Shown: one piece after another, positions 49,075-58,080 of the stretch
Numbering within the stretch: position 1 is the stretch's first letter
Layout: each line of letters opens with the position of its first letter
Source: Rhodobacteraceae bacterium SB2
Lineage (GTDB): Bacteria > Pseudomonadota > Alphaproteobacteria > Rhodobacterales > Rhodobacteraceae
Direction of reading: 5' to 3'
DNA: 64,000 nucleotides
Assembly: GCA_001642945.1 (NCBI GenBank)
Contig: LGRT01000034.1
Coordinates: 1 to 64,000, forward strand
The notes under the pieces: generated by a model
What the model saw: only the letters and a program-made list of their open reading frames with translations
What the model was told of the DNA's origin: nothing
The model's database searches: none
Made by a program: the position numbers and the translations under genes

Positions 49075-49172
49075 GGCGCTTTATAATTTTTCTGCGGTGC
49101 AGAAATACGCGTTGCGCATAATCTGACTGTGTGGCATTTTTTTAACGACAGCAGAGGGTGAAAGAGCAGGGC

Positions 49173-49946
49173 ATGAACCTATCGGGAAAAACCGCAGTAA
49201 TCACCGGATCAACCTCGGGAATAGGGTTGGGAATTGCGCGTAAACTGGCAGAGGCCGGCGCAGATATCGTTCTGAACTCGTTTACGAGCAAGCCAGAAGA
49301 TCATCAGCTGGCGAATGCTTTGGCCCGCGAGTTTTCAGTTAAGGCCCGGTATTGCTCAGCTGATATGCGCGATCCCGAAAGCTGCCGAGCGTTGATCGAA
49401 AACCTGCAATCTTGTGATATTTTGATCAATAATGCCGGTATCCAGCATGTCGCTCCGATCGACACATTTCCTGTTGAAAAATGGGATGAGATTATTGCAA
49501 TCAATCTTAGTGCGGCATTCCACACATCGGCTGTTGCCCTTGGCGCGATGCGCAAGGCGGGTTGGGGAAGAATTATAAATATTTCATCGGCGCATGGGCT
49601 GACAGCCTCACCGTATAAATCAGCCTATATAGCGGCAAAACACGGGGTGATTGGGTTAACAAAAACAACAGCTTTGGAAACCGCCGAAGAAAATATTACC
49701 GCCAACGCGATTTGCCCCGGATATGTCCTTACGCCTTTGGTTGAGGCACAAATCCCTGACACAATGAGAAAATACGATATGAGCCGGGAAGAGGTGATTA
49801 AAAAAGTGATGTTGGAGCGCCAACCTTCACGGCAATTTGCAAGCGTTGAACAATTGGGCGGTACATGCGTATTTTTTTGTTCTGATGCTGCGGATCAAAT
49901 CACCGGCACGACCTTAAGCGTTGATGGTGGCTGGACAGCGTTGTAA
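49173..49946 (+). CDS. bdhA: 3-hydroxybutyrate dehydrogenase
   Basis: A 257-residue SDR that interconverts 3-hydroxybutyrate and acetoacetate with NAD, linking polyhydroxybutyrate and ketone-body use to central metabolism. Motifs are TGSTSGIGLGIA near residue 10, NNAGIQHVAPID (the QHVAPI sequence is characteristic of this enzyme), NISSAHGLTASPYKSAYIAAKHG with tyrosine near 151, and the substrate-lid CPGYVLTPLV. Start at ATG 49173 fits the family better than the upstream alternative. Its 3' end overlaps the convergent DUF1127 gene by 52 bases. Confidence 0.92.
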   Translation: MNLSGKTAVITGSTSGIGLGIARKLAEAGADIVLNSFTSKPEDHQLANALAREFSVKARYCSADMRDPESCRALIENLQSCDILINNAGIQHVAPIDTFPVEKWDEIIAINLSAAFHTSAVALGAMRKAGWGRIINISSAHGLTASPYKSAYIAAKHGVIGLTKTTALETAEENITANAICPGYVLTPLVEAQIPDTMRKYDMSREEVIKKVMLERQPSRQFASVEQLGGTCVFFCSDAADQITGTTLSVDGGWTAL

Positions 49947-50221
49947 CACTGTCTACCCCCTGCATCCCATCCAATGCTCAAATGGTGCGCCATGATCAGA
50001 GCACGACATTCAAGCGCGCTTAACGCGACGGGTCTCAGGAATGCATATCCTTGCTGAATTACCCTTAAGGCTTCGCATTTGGTTTTTCCTATATCTAAAA
50101 GCTGTTCATCGGAAAAGCCGTTCAAGGCGTTTCGTTCGCGCTTTACTCGCTGCATAAGCTTTATCAATTGCCAGTAATACGACAGATTTTGTAGTCTTAA
50201 TATTTTAAAAAAAATCTTCAC
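49895..50221 (-). CDS. DUF1127 (YjiS-like) small basic protein
   Basis: A 108-residue protein. The DUF1127 core is at about residues 20-55 (RVKRERNALNGFSDEQLLDIGKTKCEA), matching the R-x-R-x2-L-x2-L-s-D-x-x-L-x-D-I-G pattern. Small members of this family influence RNA metabolism and nutrient responses in alphaproteobacteria. The start is GTG with AGGAG eight bases upstream, which strongly supports translation. The last 17 codons overlap the end of the convergent dehydrogenase gene, and this C-terminal tail is longer than usual. Confidence 0.65.
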   Translation of the reverse strand: MKIFFKILRLQNLSYYWQLIKLMQRVKRERNALNGFSDEQLLDIGKTKCEALRVIQQGYAFLRPVALSALECRALIMAHHLSIGWDAGGRQCYNAVQPPSTLKVVPVI

Positions 50222-50524
50222 TTTGTGCTCTCCTCTTGTCTTAGAAGTGCACCACCGCAGGCGTTTTAAGTGAGACAGGTCTTAATTTACCCAAGGCTCC
50301 ACCATTTTGCGGTGGCGCTTTGGATTTATTTCTTATAAATCAAAAATAAAACGCAAAGGTCCCCGCAAAGCGACCACGTTGTTTTCTATTATTTCGGGTG
50401 TATAAAAACATACTTTTGGATACATCAGGGCTTTGGGCAGCTCAAGTCAGCCTAAATGCAATTATCTTCATAAAAAAATGAATTTCGAACATCATAACAA
50501 AGCGCTCAACGCGCTGAATTCGCT
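50222..50524. other. Intergenic region, promoter of DUF1127 gene
   Basis: 303 bases with no coding potential. It contains the GAGGAG ribosome-binding site of the DUF1127 gene at its left end and should hold that gene's promoter. No terminator for the DUF502 gene recognised. Confidence 0.4.
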
Positions 50525-51223
50525 TTAGGCTTTGATTTCTTTAACCGGTAGATCCTCAGGATAGACAAGCCCGGCTGAAATAACCAATTTGGCCGCGTCC
50601 TCAACGCTCATATCCAATTCGATCACATCCTCAGCGGGAAAGAATAACAAAAAGCCTGAAGTCGGGTTGGGCGTTGTTGGAACAAAAATCGATTGCATTT
50701 TCTGCCCAGATCCTGCGCGTTTTGAAACCTCACCTTTCGCTGCGGTGGAAATGAATCCAATGGCCCAAATTCCGCGCCGCGGATATTCGATCAAACATGC
50801 TTTTTCGAAAGATCTATCGGCTTGCGCAAACACGGTTTCCGCAATTTGTTTCACGCCCGAATACACCGAGCGGACAACCGGCATGCGGTTCACGAGGTTT
50901 TCTGCGGATCGAATGAAAGTACGGCCAAGAAGTCCTTTCGCAATCCAACCGATGAAAGTGGTGAAGACCAAAAAGAACACAACGCCAAGACCACGGATAT
51001 TGACCCGCACATCTTCGCCCAAAATAGCCTTTAGAAGTTCTTCAGGTTGATATTGCGAGGGAACAAAAGGCAAAACGAAGCCATCCACCCAACCAATCAC
51101 GGTCCAAACCAACCACACGGTCAAGCCTACGGGCGCAATGACAACAACCCCCGTTAGAAAGCTATTTCTGAACCCTGAGATAAACCTTTTTAACAAGGTC
51201 GGTGGTTTTACAAGATCACTCAC
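50525..51223 (-). CDS. DUF502 integral membrane protein
   Basis: A 232-residue inner-membrane protein of the DUF502 family, whose function is unknown. Two transmembrane segments are evident (SFLTGVVVIAPVGLTVWLVWTVIGW near residue 22 and LGVVFFLVFTTFIGWIAKGLLG near 80), followed by the family signature VNRMPVVRSVYSGVKQI and a soluble C-terminal part with PTTPNPTSGFLLF. Typical length. It is expressed alone as far as can be seen, downstream of nothing obvious and near the pseudouridine genes. Confidence 0.9.
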   Translation of the reverse strand: MSDLVKPPTLLKRFISGFRNSFLTGVVVIAPVGLTVWLVWTVIGWVDGFVLPFVPSQYQPEELLKAILGEDVRVNIRGLGVVFFLVFTTFIGWIAKGLLGRTFIRSAENLVNRMPVVRSVYSGVKQIAETVFAQADRSFEKACLIEYPRRGIWAIGFISTAAKGEVSKRAGSGQKMQSIFVPTTPNPTSGFLLFFPAEDVIELDMSVEDAAKLVISAGLVYPEDLPVKEIKA

Positions 51224-51313
51224 GACTACAACCCTTTATCTTAGCCATCACATATCACACTCAGACGTGCGTACAAGATTCATACCCATCAATCCCAAAC
51301 AGTACCGGCTATG

Positions 51314-52213
51314 TCATAAATTTTGTGCAATCTGAGCCGCCAAGCGCGCATTGTTTAGCACCAGAGCAATATTAGCGGTCAAAGATCGGCCTTGCGTCAT
51401 ATCAAAAACGCGTGAAAGCAAAAATGGTGTCACTGCTTTTGCAGTGATTTTTTGTTGCGCCGCCTCTGTCAGCGCTTCTGCAATCACCGGATCAATTTCG
51501 CTTTGAGGAATTTGATCGCCCAATGGTATTGGATTGGCCACCAATTGCCCGCCAGACAGACCTAATTCTGCGCGCATTTTATGCGCCAAGGCTATTTGTT
51601 TCGCCTCATCCATGCGCAAAGGCGCAGGATAGGGCGACCCCGCAGACCAAAAGGCAGGGAATACATCGCTACGATAACAAATGACCGGAACGCCATAGGT
51701 TTCCAATACCTCCAACGTTTTGGGAATGTCCAATATTGCCTTTGCCCCCGCAGCGACAACCGTTACGGGCGTAAGCGCCAATTCCCGAAGATCAGCCGAT
51801 ATATCAAAACTATTTTCAGCGCCGCGATGAACGCCGCCAATTCCACCCGTTGCAAACACCGAAATGCCTGCAAAATTCGCGGCAATCATCGTGGCGGCAA
51901 CAGTGGTTGCTCCAGTCTTTTTTTGCGCCATGCAAAGCGCTAAATCGGCCCGTGATAATTTGGCGGCATTCTTTGTTTGCGCCAATTGCGTTAGATCCGC
52001 TGCGCTTAACCCGATTTTCAAAACACCATCGATCACGGCAATTGTCGCGGGCGTGACCCCAGCCTCGCGCACACATGATTCCACTGATTTTGCCATATCC
52101 AGATTTTGCGGCCAGGGCATCCCATGCGTGATGATTGTGCTTTCCAACGCAACGATGGGGGCCTTTTTTGCCAAGGCCTCGGCAACGATGGGTGCAATCT
52201 GACAATTCAGCAT
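51314..52213 (-). CDS. psuG: Pseudouridine-5'-phosphate glycosidase
   Basis: A 299-residue enzyme that splits pseudouridine 5'-phosphate into uracil and ribose 5-phosphate, the second step of pseudouridine breakdown. Family motifs are ALESTIITHGMPWPQN, the catalytic lysine region KLSRADLALCMAQKKTGATTVAATM, and FATGGIGGVHRGAE. The ATG 52213 is one base after the stop of the kinase gene and follows AGGAAAAA, so it is preferred over the upstream in-frame codon that lies inside psuK. Forms an operon with psuK. Confidence 0.95.
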   Translation of the reverse strand: MLNCQIAPIVAEALAKKAPIVALESTIITHGMPWPQNLDMAKSVESCVREAGVTPATIAVIDGVLKIGLSAADLTQLAQTKNAAKLSRADLALCMAQKKTGATTVAATMIAANFAGISVFATGGIGGVHRGAENSFDISADLRELALTPVTVVAAGAKAILDIPKTLEVLETYGVPVICYRSDVFPAFWSAGSPYPAPLRMDEAKQIALAHKMRAELGLSGGQLVANPIPLGDQIPQSEIDPVIAEALTEAAQQKITAKAVTPFLLSRVFDMTQGRSLTANIALVLNNARLAAQIAQNL

Positions 52214-52214
52214 T

Positions 52215-53099
52215 TCATATTTTTCCTGTAACAAAATTCTGCGCTTCATTTGTGGCGCTCTGAAGGGCCGCCTCACGCGGCGCCCCGTCTAACTCAGCCA
52301 AAATATGCTGTGCCATGAACACATCGCCAGCACCGGTTATTTGTTTGATCGGCACCTTGGCAGGGCGCGCAACCAGCAAAGGCAGCCCATGCTGCACATC
52401 CGCAGCCGCCTTGGCGCCATCCGTTACAATGGCGCGCCAGGCGCCAGCCGCCGTCATCGCCTGTGCGGCATCTGCAGCGGTTGCAAATTCTGAAGCGCAG
52501 ATAAATTCGGCCTCGTGCTTATTACAATAAATCGTAGCCCGCGCGCGCCCTAAAAAGCACCTTAATCGGGTGGCTTTGCCAGGGGAGGCCGAGCATATCC
52601 TAAGGTCACCTTGTTGGAGTAAAGAATCCTGCGCAATGCGCGCCAAAAGGGTTTCGGTTAGATTGCCATCAATGACCATTGTTCCCTTGAAAGGTGCGCT
52701 TGGGGAGCCCAAGCGCCCATCGCTTAAAGGGCGCAAAATTGCATCTCCAGCCGCCTCTAGAGAATTTGCATCTGCTAGCGCTGCAATTAATCCCGTGGCA
52801 TCTTCAATTGCCATATATCGATCCGTGGGAAGATTTGCGCTGCGATAGGCAAATTGTCCCTCTATGCCCAGCCCCGCCATCACCTCCAATAACGAGCAAC
52901 CGGCCGGATCCTGGCCGATATGCGACAGCATAACGGTGTCGCACCCCTTGCGGCTGAAAAGTTTGGCGATGTTAAATGCGACGCCCCCAGCTTGCTCTTT
53001 TATCAACCCGGCAACATCACCGCCTAATCCGGAATGCGTTTGCGTACGTCCGATCACATCCCAAAGGACACTGCCAATACAAATAATAGGCGTTTCCAT
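52215..53099 (-). CDS. psuK: Pseudouridine kinase (PfkB family)
   Basis: A 294-residue ribokinase-fold enzyme that phosphorylates pseudouridine at the 5' position. The N-terminal glycine motif (GGDVAGLIKEQAGGVAFNIA) and the C-terminal catalytic signature ITGAGDVFMAQHI, with the base Asp in GAGD, are present. PfkB enzymes have varied substrates; adjacency to psuG, one base apart, identifies this one as the pseudouridine kinase. It lies six bases downstream of the DUF4198 gene, possibly in the same transcript. Confidence 0.92.
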   Translation of the reverse strand: METPIICIGSVLWDVIGRTQTHSGLGGDVAGLIKEQAGGVAFNIAKLFSRKGCDTVMLSHIGQDPAGCSLLEVMAGLGIEGQFAYRSANLPTDRYMAIEDATGLIAALADANSLEAAGDAILRPLSDGRLGSPSAPFKGTMVIDGNLTETLLARIAQDSLLQQGDLRICSASPGKATRLRCFLGRARATIYCNKHEAEFICASEFATAADAAQAMTAAGAWRAIVTDGAKAAADVQHGLPLLVARPAKVPIKQITGAGDVFMAQHILAELDGAPREAALQSATNEAQNFVTGKI

Positions 53100-53105
53100 C
53101 GAATT

Positions 53106-53978
53106 CTATCCTTCGGGTACAGCAAAAGTGACCGCTGCCCAGAGGCTTTCCCAATGGGCGAGGGACCCGTTGGCGGCATTGGGTTCTGGCACTCTTAGCA
53201 AGACAGCATCCAACAAATAAGTGTGCCCAGACTTAATATCTATAACCGCCACCCCCTCGGCATTGCTGCGCATCAAAGACACCTTGACAGCCCCGTCAGG
53301 GGCTTTTTCAAATATTTCGATTTGAGCATCCGCGCGTGGTGCATCGCGATACAGAATTTGAACAGCAAGCCCCTGCGCCGGATCATCCCGATAGGGATTG
53401 CCTAGCAGCACAAACTCAGTTTCCAGCCCAAAGCGTTGATCAGCGCCTTGCGCCGCGCCGATGCCAATCAAAGCCTTACTGTAGCGATGATACGCTTCTT
53501 TCACGTTGGTTTTTAACAACCCGCGCGCTTCGTGCATTTCTTCGATGGGTCCAAGATCTTTATGCTGAATAAACGCATCAAATTTCGCCCAGTCACGATA
53601 GGTGAGGCTGCTGGGCGTGGATTCATACACAACCACCATCAGCCCATCTTCGGCAGGAGTTGCCAAAAAAGCTGGGATATCCCCCATACGCGCTTCAACC
53701 TGATAAGTTTTTTGATTCAAAGACCAATAAAACGATTTGACCCTGGCCTTAAAATAAGCCTGCGCAGACCCTTTAAAGTTCTGACCATTGCGCAAGTCTA
53801 AGCGAATGGTTTCGTCAGATTGACCTTGAAAGTTTTTACCATCAATCCATAATTCATGTGCCAAAGAAGGCTGAGCAGCAAAAAAAGCTAAAAACACAAG
53901 AAGAGACACGATGACAAAGATACCCCTGCACCTATTCAAAACTCTTATCGCTGTATTATTGCTAAACCTTTTGGGCAT
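53106..53978 (-). CDS. DUF4198 periplasmic protein, probable nickel/cobalt uptake accessory
   Basis: A 290-residue exported protein. The signal peptide core is GIFVIVSLLVFLAFFAA ending PSLA-HELW; the mature chain begins HELWIDGKNFQ, a start common in the DUF4198 family, whose members are often encoded next to nickel and cobalt transporters. Beta-rich body with a carboxypeptidase-like fold (AVQILYRDAPRADAQIEIF). I chose ATG 53978, preceded by AGAGG at eight bases and giving a positively charged n-region. That start overlaps the divergent hupE-like gene by 68 bases. A GTG at 53909 would avoid overlap but would leave a signal peptide without positive charge. Confidence 0.75.
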   Translation of the reverse strand: MPKRFSNNTAIRVLNRCRGIFVIVSLLVFLAFFAAQPSLAHELWIDGKNFQGQSDETIRLDLRNGQNFKGSAQAYFKARVKSFYWSLNQKTYQVEARMGDIPAFLATPAEDGLMVVVYESTPSSLTYRDWAKFDAFIQHKDLGPIEEMHEARGLLKTNVKEAYHRYSKALIGIGAAQGADQRFGLETEFVLLGNPYRDDPAQGLAVQILYRDAPRADAQIEIFEKAPDGAVKVSLMRSNAEGVAVIDIKSGHTYLLDAVLLRVPEPNAANGSLAHWESLWAAVTFAVPEG

Positions 53979-55056
53979 ATTCTCGGCCTCTGCACATGAA
54001 GTCTCTCCTTCGATAGCTGACATTACCGTTACGGACAACCAGATTGAGATCGAAATACGCCTTATGGCAGAAGCTGTTTTGGCTGAGATAGATCTTTCTG
54101 AAACAACAGATACCAATGAGTCAGCGCGGGTGGCGGAATATGACCGTTTTCGTGCCTTGGAGGCGCAGGCCTTGGCGGAAGCTGTGCGCTTATTTTGGCC
54201 CTCTATTCAAACCCGCCTGCATCTTTGGGCCGCGCCCGCAAGTCAGGATTTAGCGTTGAGGCTTGCCGAGGTGAGGGTGATTGGCGAAGAAAATCAGGAA
54301 CTGCCGCGGTTCAGTGTTCTTCGTATAACCGGATCGCTGGCTTTGCCAAGCGCCGTCAGCTTTGCTTGGGATTCTGAGCTGGGTAATCTGGTTTTACGCC
54401 AGCAGGGCATTGAAAATGGTCTTACAGAATACCTAAGCGATGGACAACGCAGCAGCGCGATGAACGGGCAGGGCGCATTGGAAAAGCGCTCTGTATGGGG
54501 CGAGATGGTCGCTTATGTGCCGGTCGGTTTCGATCATATTATACCCAAAGGGCTGGATCATATTCTTTTTGTCTTGGGTTTATTCTTTCTCACCCTGCGG
54601 ATCTCAGCGCTCTTATGGCAGATTTCAGCCTTTACTTTGGCTCACACGGTTACGCTTGCCGCGGGTGCGATGGGCTTGGTCACCATTCCGGTTAGCATAG
54701 TTGAGCCTTTGATAGCCGCCTCAATCGTTTTTGTGGCGGTTGAGAATATTTTTTCTCAAAAGCTTAACCGTTGGCGGCCGGCTTTAATCTTTGGGTTTGG
54801 ATTATTACACGGGCTCGGTTTTGCCAGCGTTTTGCAAGAATTTGGACTGCCAGATGGACAATTCATTGCGGCTTTGATCGGCTTTAACATTGGCGTTGAA
54901 ATAGGGCAACTGACTGTAATAGCTTGTGCTTTTCTGTTGTTGGGGGTTTGGTTCGGTAAGAAATCTTGGTATCGAGCCTATATTTCAATCCCGTCCTCTT
55001 GCCTAATTGCTTTGATCGGCGCCTATTGGGTGATTGAACGTACCATCTTAGCATAA
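53911..55056 (+). CDS. HupE/UreJ family membrane protein, probable nickel/cobalt permease
   Basis: A 381-residue protein with a signal peptide (LIAVLLLNLLGIFSASA), a periplasmic domain of about 180 residues beginning HEVSPSIADITV, and a C-terminal block of about six transmembrane helices. The HupE/UreJ_2 signature is GLDHILFVLGLFFL near residue 215 and FTLAHTVTLAAG, with histidines that could bind metal, then FGFGLLHGLGFASVL. HupE proteins import nickel, and relatives are thought to carry cobalt. The divergent DUF4198 gene supports a metal role. AGAAGAG precedes the ATG. Confidence 0.88.
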   Translation: MTKIPLHLFKTLIAVLLLNLLGIFSASAHEVSPSIADITVTDNQIEIEIRLMAEAVLAEIDLSETTDTNESARVAEYDRFRALEAQALAEAVRLFWPSIQTRLHLWAAPASQDLALRLAEVRVIGEENQELPRFSVLRITGSLALPSAVSFAWDSELGNLVLRQQGIENGLTEYLSDGQRSSAMNGQGALEKRSVWGEMVAYVPVGFDHIIPKGLDHILFVLGLFFLTLRISALLWQISAFTLAHTVTLAAGAMGLVTIPVSIVEPLIAASIVFVAVENIFSQKLNRWRPALIFGFGLLHGLGFASVLQEFGLPDGQFIAALIGFNIGVEIGQLTVIACAFLLLGVWFGKKSWYRAYISIPSSCLIALIGAYWVIERTILA

Positions 55057-55226
55057 GATAACGCCTTGTATTTTAGGCTTGCGCCCAGAGATAAGCTGTT
55101 TTAAATGCGCCTTTATCGAAATCCGCAGACGGAGTTCGGGCATTTAAGGGATACATCCTTAAAGTCCACCGGTTGGAGCATCCGCTCTTACAGCTCTGTC
55201 AAGGCGAAAACCGGAAAGGAAAGAAC

Positions 55227-56045
55227 ATGGCTCTTCCAGAGTTTAATTTGCGTCAATTGCTTGAAGCTGGCGTACATTTTGGCCACCAAACACAACGTTG
55301 GAACCCACGTATGGGTGAGTTCATTTATGGCGCCCGCAATGGCATCCATATTATGGATTTGACGCAAACCGTGCCGATGCTGGACGCAGCATTAAATGCA
55401 ATTCGCGAAACCGTCGCGCGCGGCGGGCGTATCTTGTTTGTGGGCACAAAGCGCCAGGCAGCAGCACCGATATCCGAAGCGGCTGAGAAATGTGCACAAT
55501 ATTACATGAACCACCGTTGGTTGGGCGGCACGCTGACAAATTGGCAAACGGTTTCACAATCGATCAAGCGGCTTGCCAATATTGACGAGCAGCTCACCGC
55601 GGGTATGGACGGTCTTACCAAGAAAGAGCGTCTGGGACTTGAGCGCGAGCAAAACAAATTGCAAGCGTCACTGGGCGGCATTCGCGAAATGGGCGGTGTG
55701 CCCGATTTATTGTTCGTGATCGACGTAAAAAAAGAAGCTTTAGCGATTGCTGAAGCTAATAAGCTGGGGATCCCGGTGGTTGGCATTGTCGACACTAATT
55801 GTTCTCCCGATGGCGTTGATTACATCATTCCAGGCAATGATGATGCATCGCGCGCAATTGCTCTGTATTGCGATTTAGCGTCTCGGGCCGCGCTTGATGG
55901 AATGTCTGCCCAATTGGGTGCCGCCGGGGTTGATCTTGGTGAAATGGAAGAGGCGTTGCAGGAAGAGGTTGTGGTTGAAGCCGAGCCTGCTGCTGAAGCG
56001 CCCGCTGCAGAGACGGCTACAGAAGCAGCTAAGCCGGACGCGTAA
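55227..56045 (+). CDS. rpsB: 30S ribosomal protein S2
   Basis: A 272-residue ribosomal protein. The N-terminus [21 protein letters not shown], the central [13 protein letters not shown]-like [19 protein letters not shown] and [27 protein letters not shown] are family hallmarks. It has an acidic, alanine-rich C-terminal extension ([17 protein letters not shown]) common in alphaproteobacteria. GGAAAGGAAAG lies just before ATG 55227; an upstream in-frame ATG at 55173 lies in the leader and is rejected. The 170-base leader contains ACCGG and CCGGT complementary elements that may form an autoregulatory structure. Confidence 0.98.
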   Translation: MALPEFNLRQLLEAGVHFGHQTQRWNPRMGEFIYGARNGIHIMDLTQTVPMLDAALNAIRETVARGGRILFVGTKRQAAAPISEAAEKCAQYYMNHRWLGGTLTNWQTVSQSIKRLANIDEQLTAGMDGLTKKERLGLEREQNKLQASLGGIREMGGVPDLLFVIDVKKEALAIAEANKLGIPVVGIVDTNCSPDGVDYIIPGNDDASRAIALYCDLASRAALDGMSAQLGAAGVDLGEMEEALQEEVVVEAEPAAEAPAAETATEAAKPDA

Positions 56046-56064
56046 GCGCTGATCTAAAAGCCAA

Positions 56065-56093
56065 GGGCAGGGGGGTGACATCCTGCCTTTTTT
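56065..56093 (+). terminator. Intrinsic terminator/attenuator between rpsB and tsf
   Basis: GGCAGG pairs with CCTGCC (extended by weaker A-T pairs) around loop GGGGTGACAT and is followed by six T. Placed inside the rpsB-tsf operon, it would lower tsf transcription relative to rpsB; a comparable partial terminator is known in Escherichia coli. Confidence 0.7.
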
Positions 56094-56120
56094 CTTATGA
56101 CGCTAAATGAGGAGAGCCAA

Positions 56121-56996
56121 ATGGCCATCACAGCATCAATGGTAAAAGAGCTGCGCGACGCAACAGGCGCAGGTATGATGGACGCAAAGAAAGCCCTGAC
56201 AGAAACTGATGGCGATTTTGAAGCAGCGGTCGATTGGCTGCGCACCAAAGGTCTTGCCAAAGCCGCAAAAAAATCGGGCCGCGTGGCCGCAGAGGGCTTG
56301 GTAGCAGTTTCTGTTCAGAGCGGTACGGGCGTTGCTGTTGAAGTGAACTCTGAAACCGACTTTGTTGGTAAAAACGCTGAATTCCAAACAATGGTTGGCT
56401 CGTTCGCCCAAAAAGCGCTGGATGTGGCAGATGTTGATGCGTTGGCGCAAGCCGATATTGGCGGAAAAACCGTAACTGAGGTTTTGACAGATAAGATTGC
56501 GACGATTGGCGAAAATATGTCATTGCGCCGGATGTCTAAAATCTCTGGCGACAGCGTGCAATCTTATGTCCATAGCAGCGCCGCCGAAGGTATGGGGCGT
56601 ATTGGCGTTCTTGTTGCTACGAAAGGTGTAAACGAATCCTTTGCCAAGCAGGTTGCCATGCATGTTGCGGCCGCAAACCCGCAATCGCTTGGAGCTGAAG
56701 ATCTAGATCCGGTTTTGCTAGAACGTGAGAAAAACGTTTTAACCGAACAGGCGCGCGAATCTGGAAAGCCCGAAGCAGTGATTGAAAAAATGATCGCGGG
56801 TCGCATCAAAAAATTCCTCTCCGAGGTGACGCTTTTGGGTCAAGTTTTTGTGATCAACCCTGATTTGACCGTTGAGCAAGCTGCTAAAGAAGCGGGCGTT
56901 GAAATCACGGGCTATGTGCGGATGGAAGTTGGCGAAGGTATCGAGAAAAAAGAAGAGGATTTCGCCGCCGAAGTTGCCAAGGTTGTGCAAGGTTAA
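56121..56996 (+). CDS. tsf: Elongation factor Ts
   Basis: A 291-residue nucleotide exchange factor for EF-Tu. The N-terminal UBA-like domain [20 protein letters not shown] and the core motif [10 protein letters not shown], with DF contacting EF-Tu, are present; the C-terminal dimer subdomain contains [18 protein letters not shown] 56121 follows AGGAGAG. Second gene of the rpsB-tsf operon. Confidence 0.98.
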   Translation: MAITASMVKELRDATGAGMMDAKKALTETDGDFEAAVDWLRTKGLAKAAKKSGRVAAEGLVAVSVQSGTGVAVEVNSETDFVGKNAEFQTMVGSFAQKALDVADVDALAQADIGGKTVTEVLTDKIATIGENMSLRRMSKISGDSVQSYVHSSAAEGMGRIGVLVATKGVNESFAKQVAMHVAAANPQSLGAEDLDPVLLEREKNVLTEQARESGKPEAVIEKMIAGRIKKFLSEVTLLGQVFVINPDLTVEQAAKEAGVEITGYVRMEVGEGIEKKEEDFAAEVAKVVQG

Positions 56997-57015
56997 ATTG
57001 TGACATTCACGGTTT

Positions 57016-57035
57016 CGGGCGCGTGATCGCGCCCG
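57016..57035 (+). other. Strong 8-bp hairpin after tsf
   Basis: CGGGCGCG pairs perfectly with CGCGCCCG around TGAT, 20 bases after the tsf stop and ahead of the T-rich terminator. Probably protects the mRNA 3' end from exonucleases. Confidence 0.5.
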
Positions 57036-57054
57036 GAGCCTTCAAGTAACCTCC

Positions 57055-57079
57055 AAGGCCGGTGCACGCGGCCTTTTTT
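57055..57079 (+). terminator. Rho-independent terminator of rpsB-tsf
   Basis: AAGGCCG pairs with CGGCCTT around loop GTGCACG, followed by further T residues. It may also slow transcription of the convergent LuxR gene. Confidence 0.8.
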
Positions 57080-57083
57080 ATTG

Positions 57084-57845
57084 CTACGATCTTTTGGTAA
57101 TATGGATTTGATTTTGCCGCACAGTCTTCATTATGGCCTGTGCGGTGGTTTCAACGCCCAAACCTTGGCGGGCAAGCCGCAAATGTTTTTCGACTGTGGC
57201 CGGTGATATATTCAACAAAATGCTAACATCCTGTAACGTTTTCCCATCACTGACCCATTGAAGAACCTGTATTTGGCGCTTTGTAAGGTTTAAAGCGGCG
57301 GGCGTTTCCAAAGGCAGCGCAATAATTTTCAAGTGAACAACGTTATTGATCAGCAAAATCTCATCACCAAATTCTTTCCAGTTCTCATCGACTTCCTTTT
57401 GCGACATATCTTTTGGTGCCGTCAGTCCGATCGCGCCTTTGGAACGCAAGGAAGGCGCTTTAAAGCTGATCGTATAGCCGGCTTTGACATCGTGCTTTTG
57501 GTTAAAGGCGATGGTGGCTAATTCACCCGGACTTAATGTGGCACTTTGCATCCGTTTTGCAATATGCGACCAACTACAGGCGCCGTTATTGGCCTGTGCC
57601 CAATTGGTCATCGGCGCATCTTTGAAAAGCCCATCATTAATGAACCCGTTTATGTAATCTGTGCTGTGGTTGGTAAGAAACGTAAAATCGTTGGGATCGC
57701 CCAATCCGTCATCCGTGGAAAAATGCGTGAAGCCGTAGACCAAGCGATCAAAGTTATACTCGCGCATTTTCGAGACGTGAAGTTCCCAAACATCGCGTAT
57801 CAAATCTGCTTGTATAATCTCGCTCAGAAATCTTTCTGTTTTCAC
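57084..57845 (-). CDS. LuxR-family regulator with autoinducer-binding-type domain
   Basis: A 253-residue protein with an N-terminal autoinducer-binding-like domain (about residues 15-165) and a C-terminal LuxR helix-turn-helix (about 185-250: LTKRQIQVLQWVSDGKTLQDVSILLNIS...TVEKHLRLARQGLG, shortened). Of the residues that line the acyl-homoserine-lactone pocket in TraR, the tyrosine (DYING), aspartate (KDAP) and second tryptophan (NGACSW) regions are present, but the first tryptophan position appears to be histidine. No luxI homologue is in the window, so it is an orphan receptor, possibly for a signal other than a homoserine lactone. Start is GTG with AAGGAC upstream. Confidence 0.88.
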   Translation of the reverse strand: MKTERFLSEIIQADLIRDVWELHVSKMREYNFDRLVYGFTHFSTDDGLGDPNDFTFLTNHSTDYINGFINDGLFKDAPMTNWAQANNGACSWSHIAKRMQSATLSPGELATIAFNQKHDVKAGYTISFKAPSLRSKGAIGLTAPKDMSQKEVDENWKEFGDEILLINNVVHLKIIALPLETPAALNLTKRQIQVLQWVSDGKTLQDVSILLNISPATVEKHLRLARQGLGVETTAQAIMKTVRQNQIHITKRS

Positions 57846-58080
57846 GTCCTTTTAGTCCTTTCGTTTGTCAGCTTGGTTCAGGCGGATATAGGAGGCCTTA
57901 TTATTCAACGTTTTTAACGACAGCGCAGCGCTCATAACACCATCCTAAATTTAACATAATATATATTATACGACTAAGCGTATTCAATTAAAGTAAGACA
58001 AGCAATTAAAACATATAATCCTCTACCCTTTACTTTGAAGTGGTTCAAACCTTTAACATCTCATTACTATAATTGTTTGC

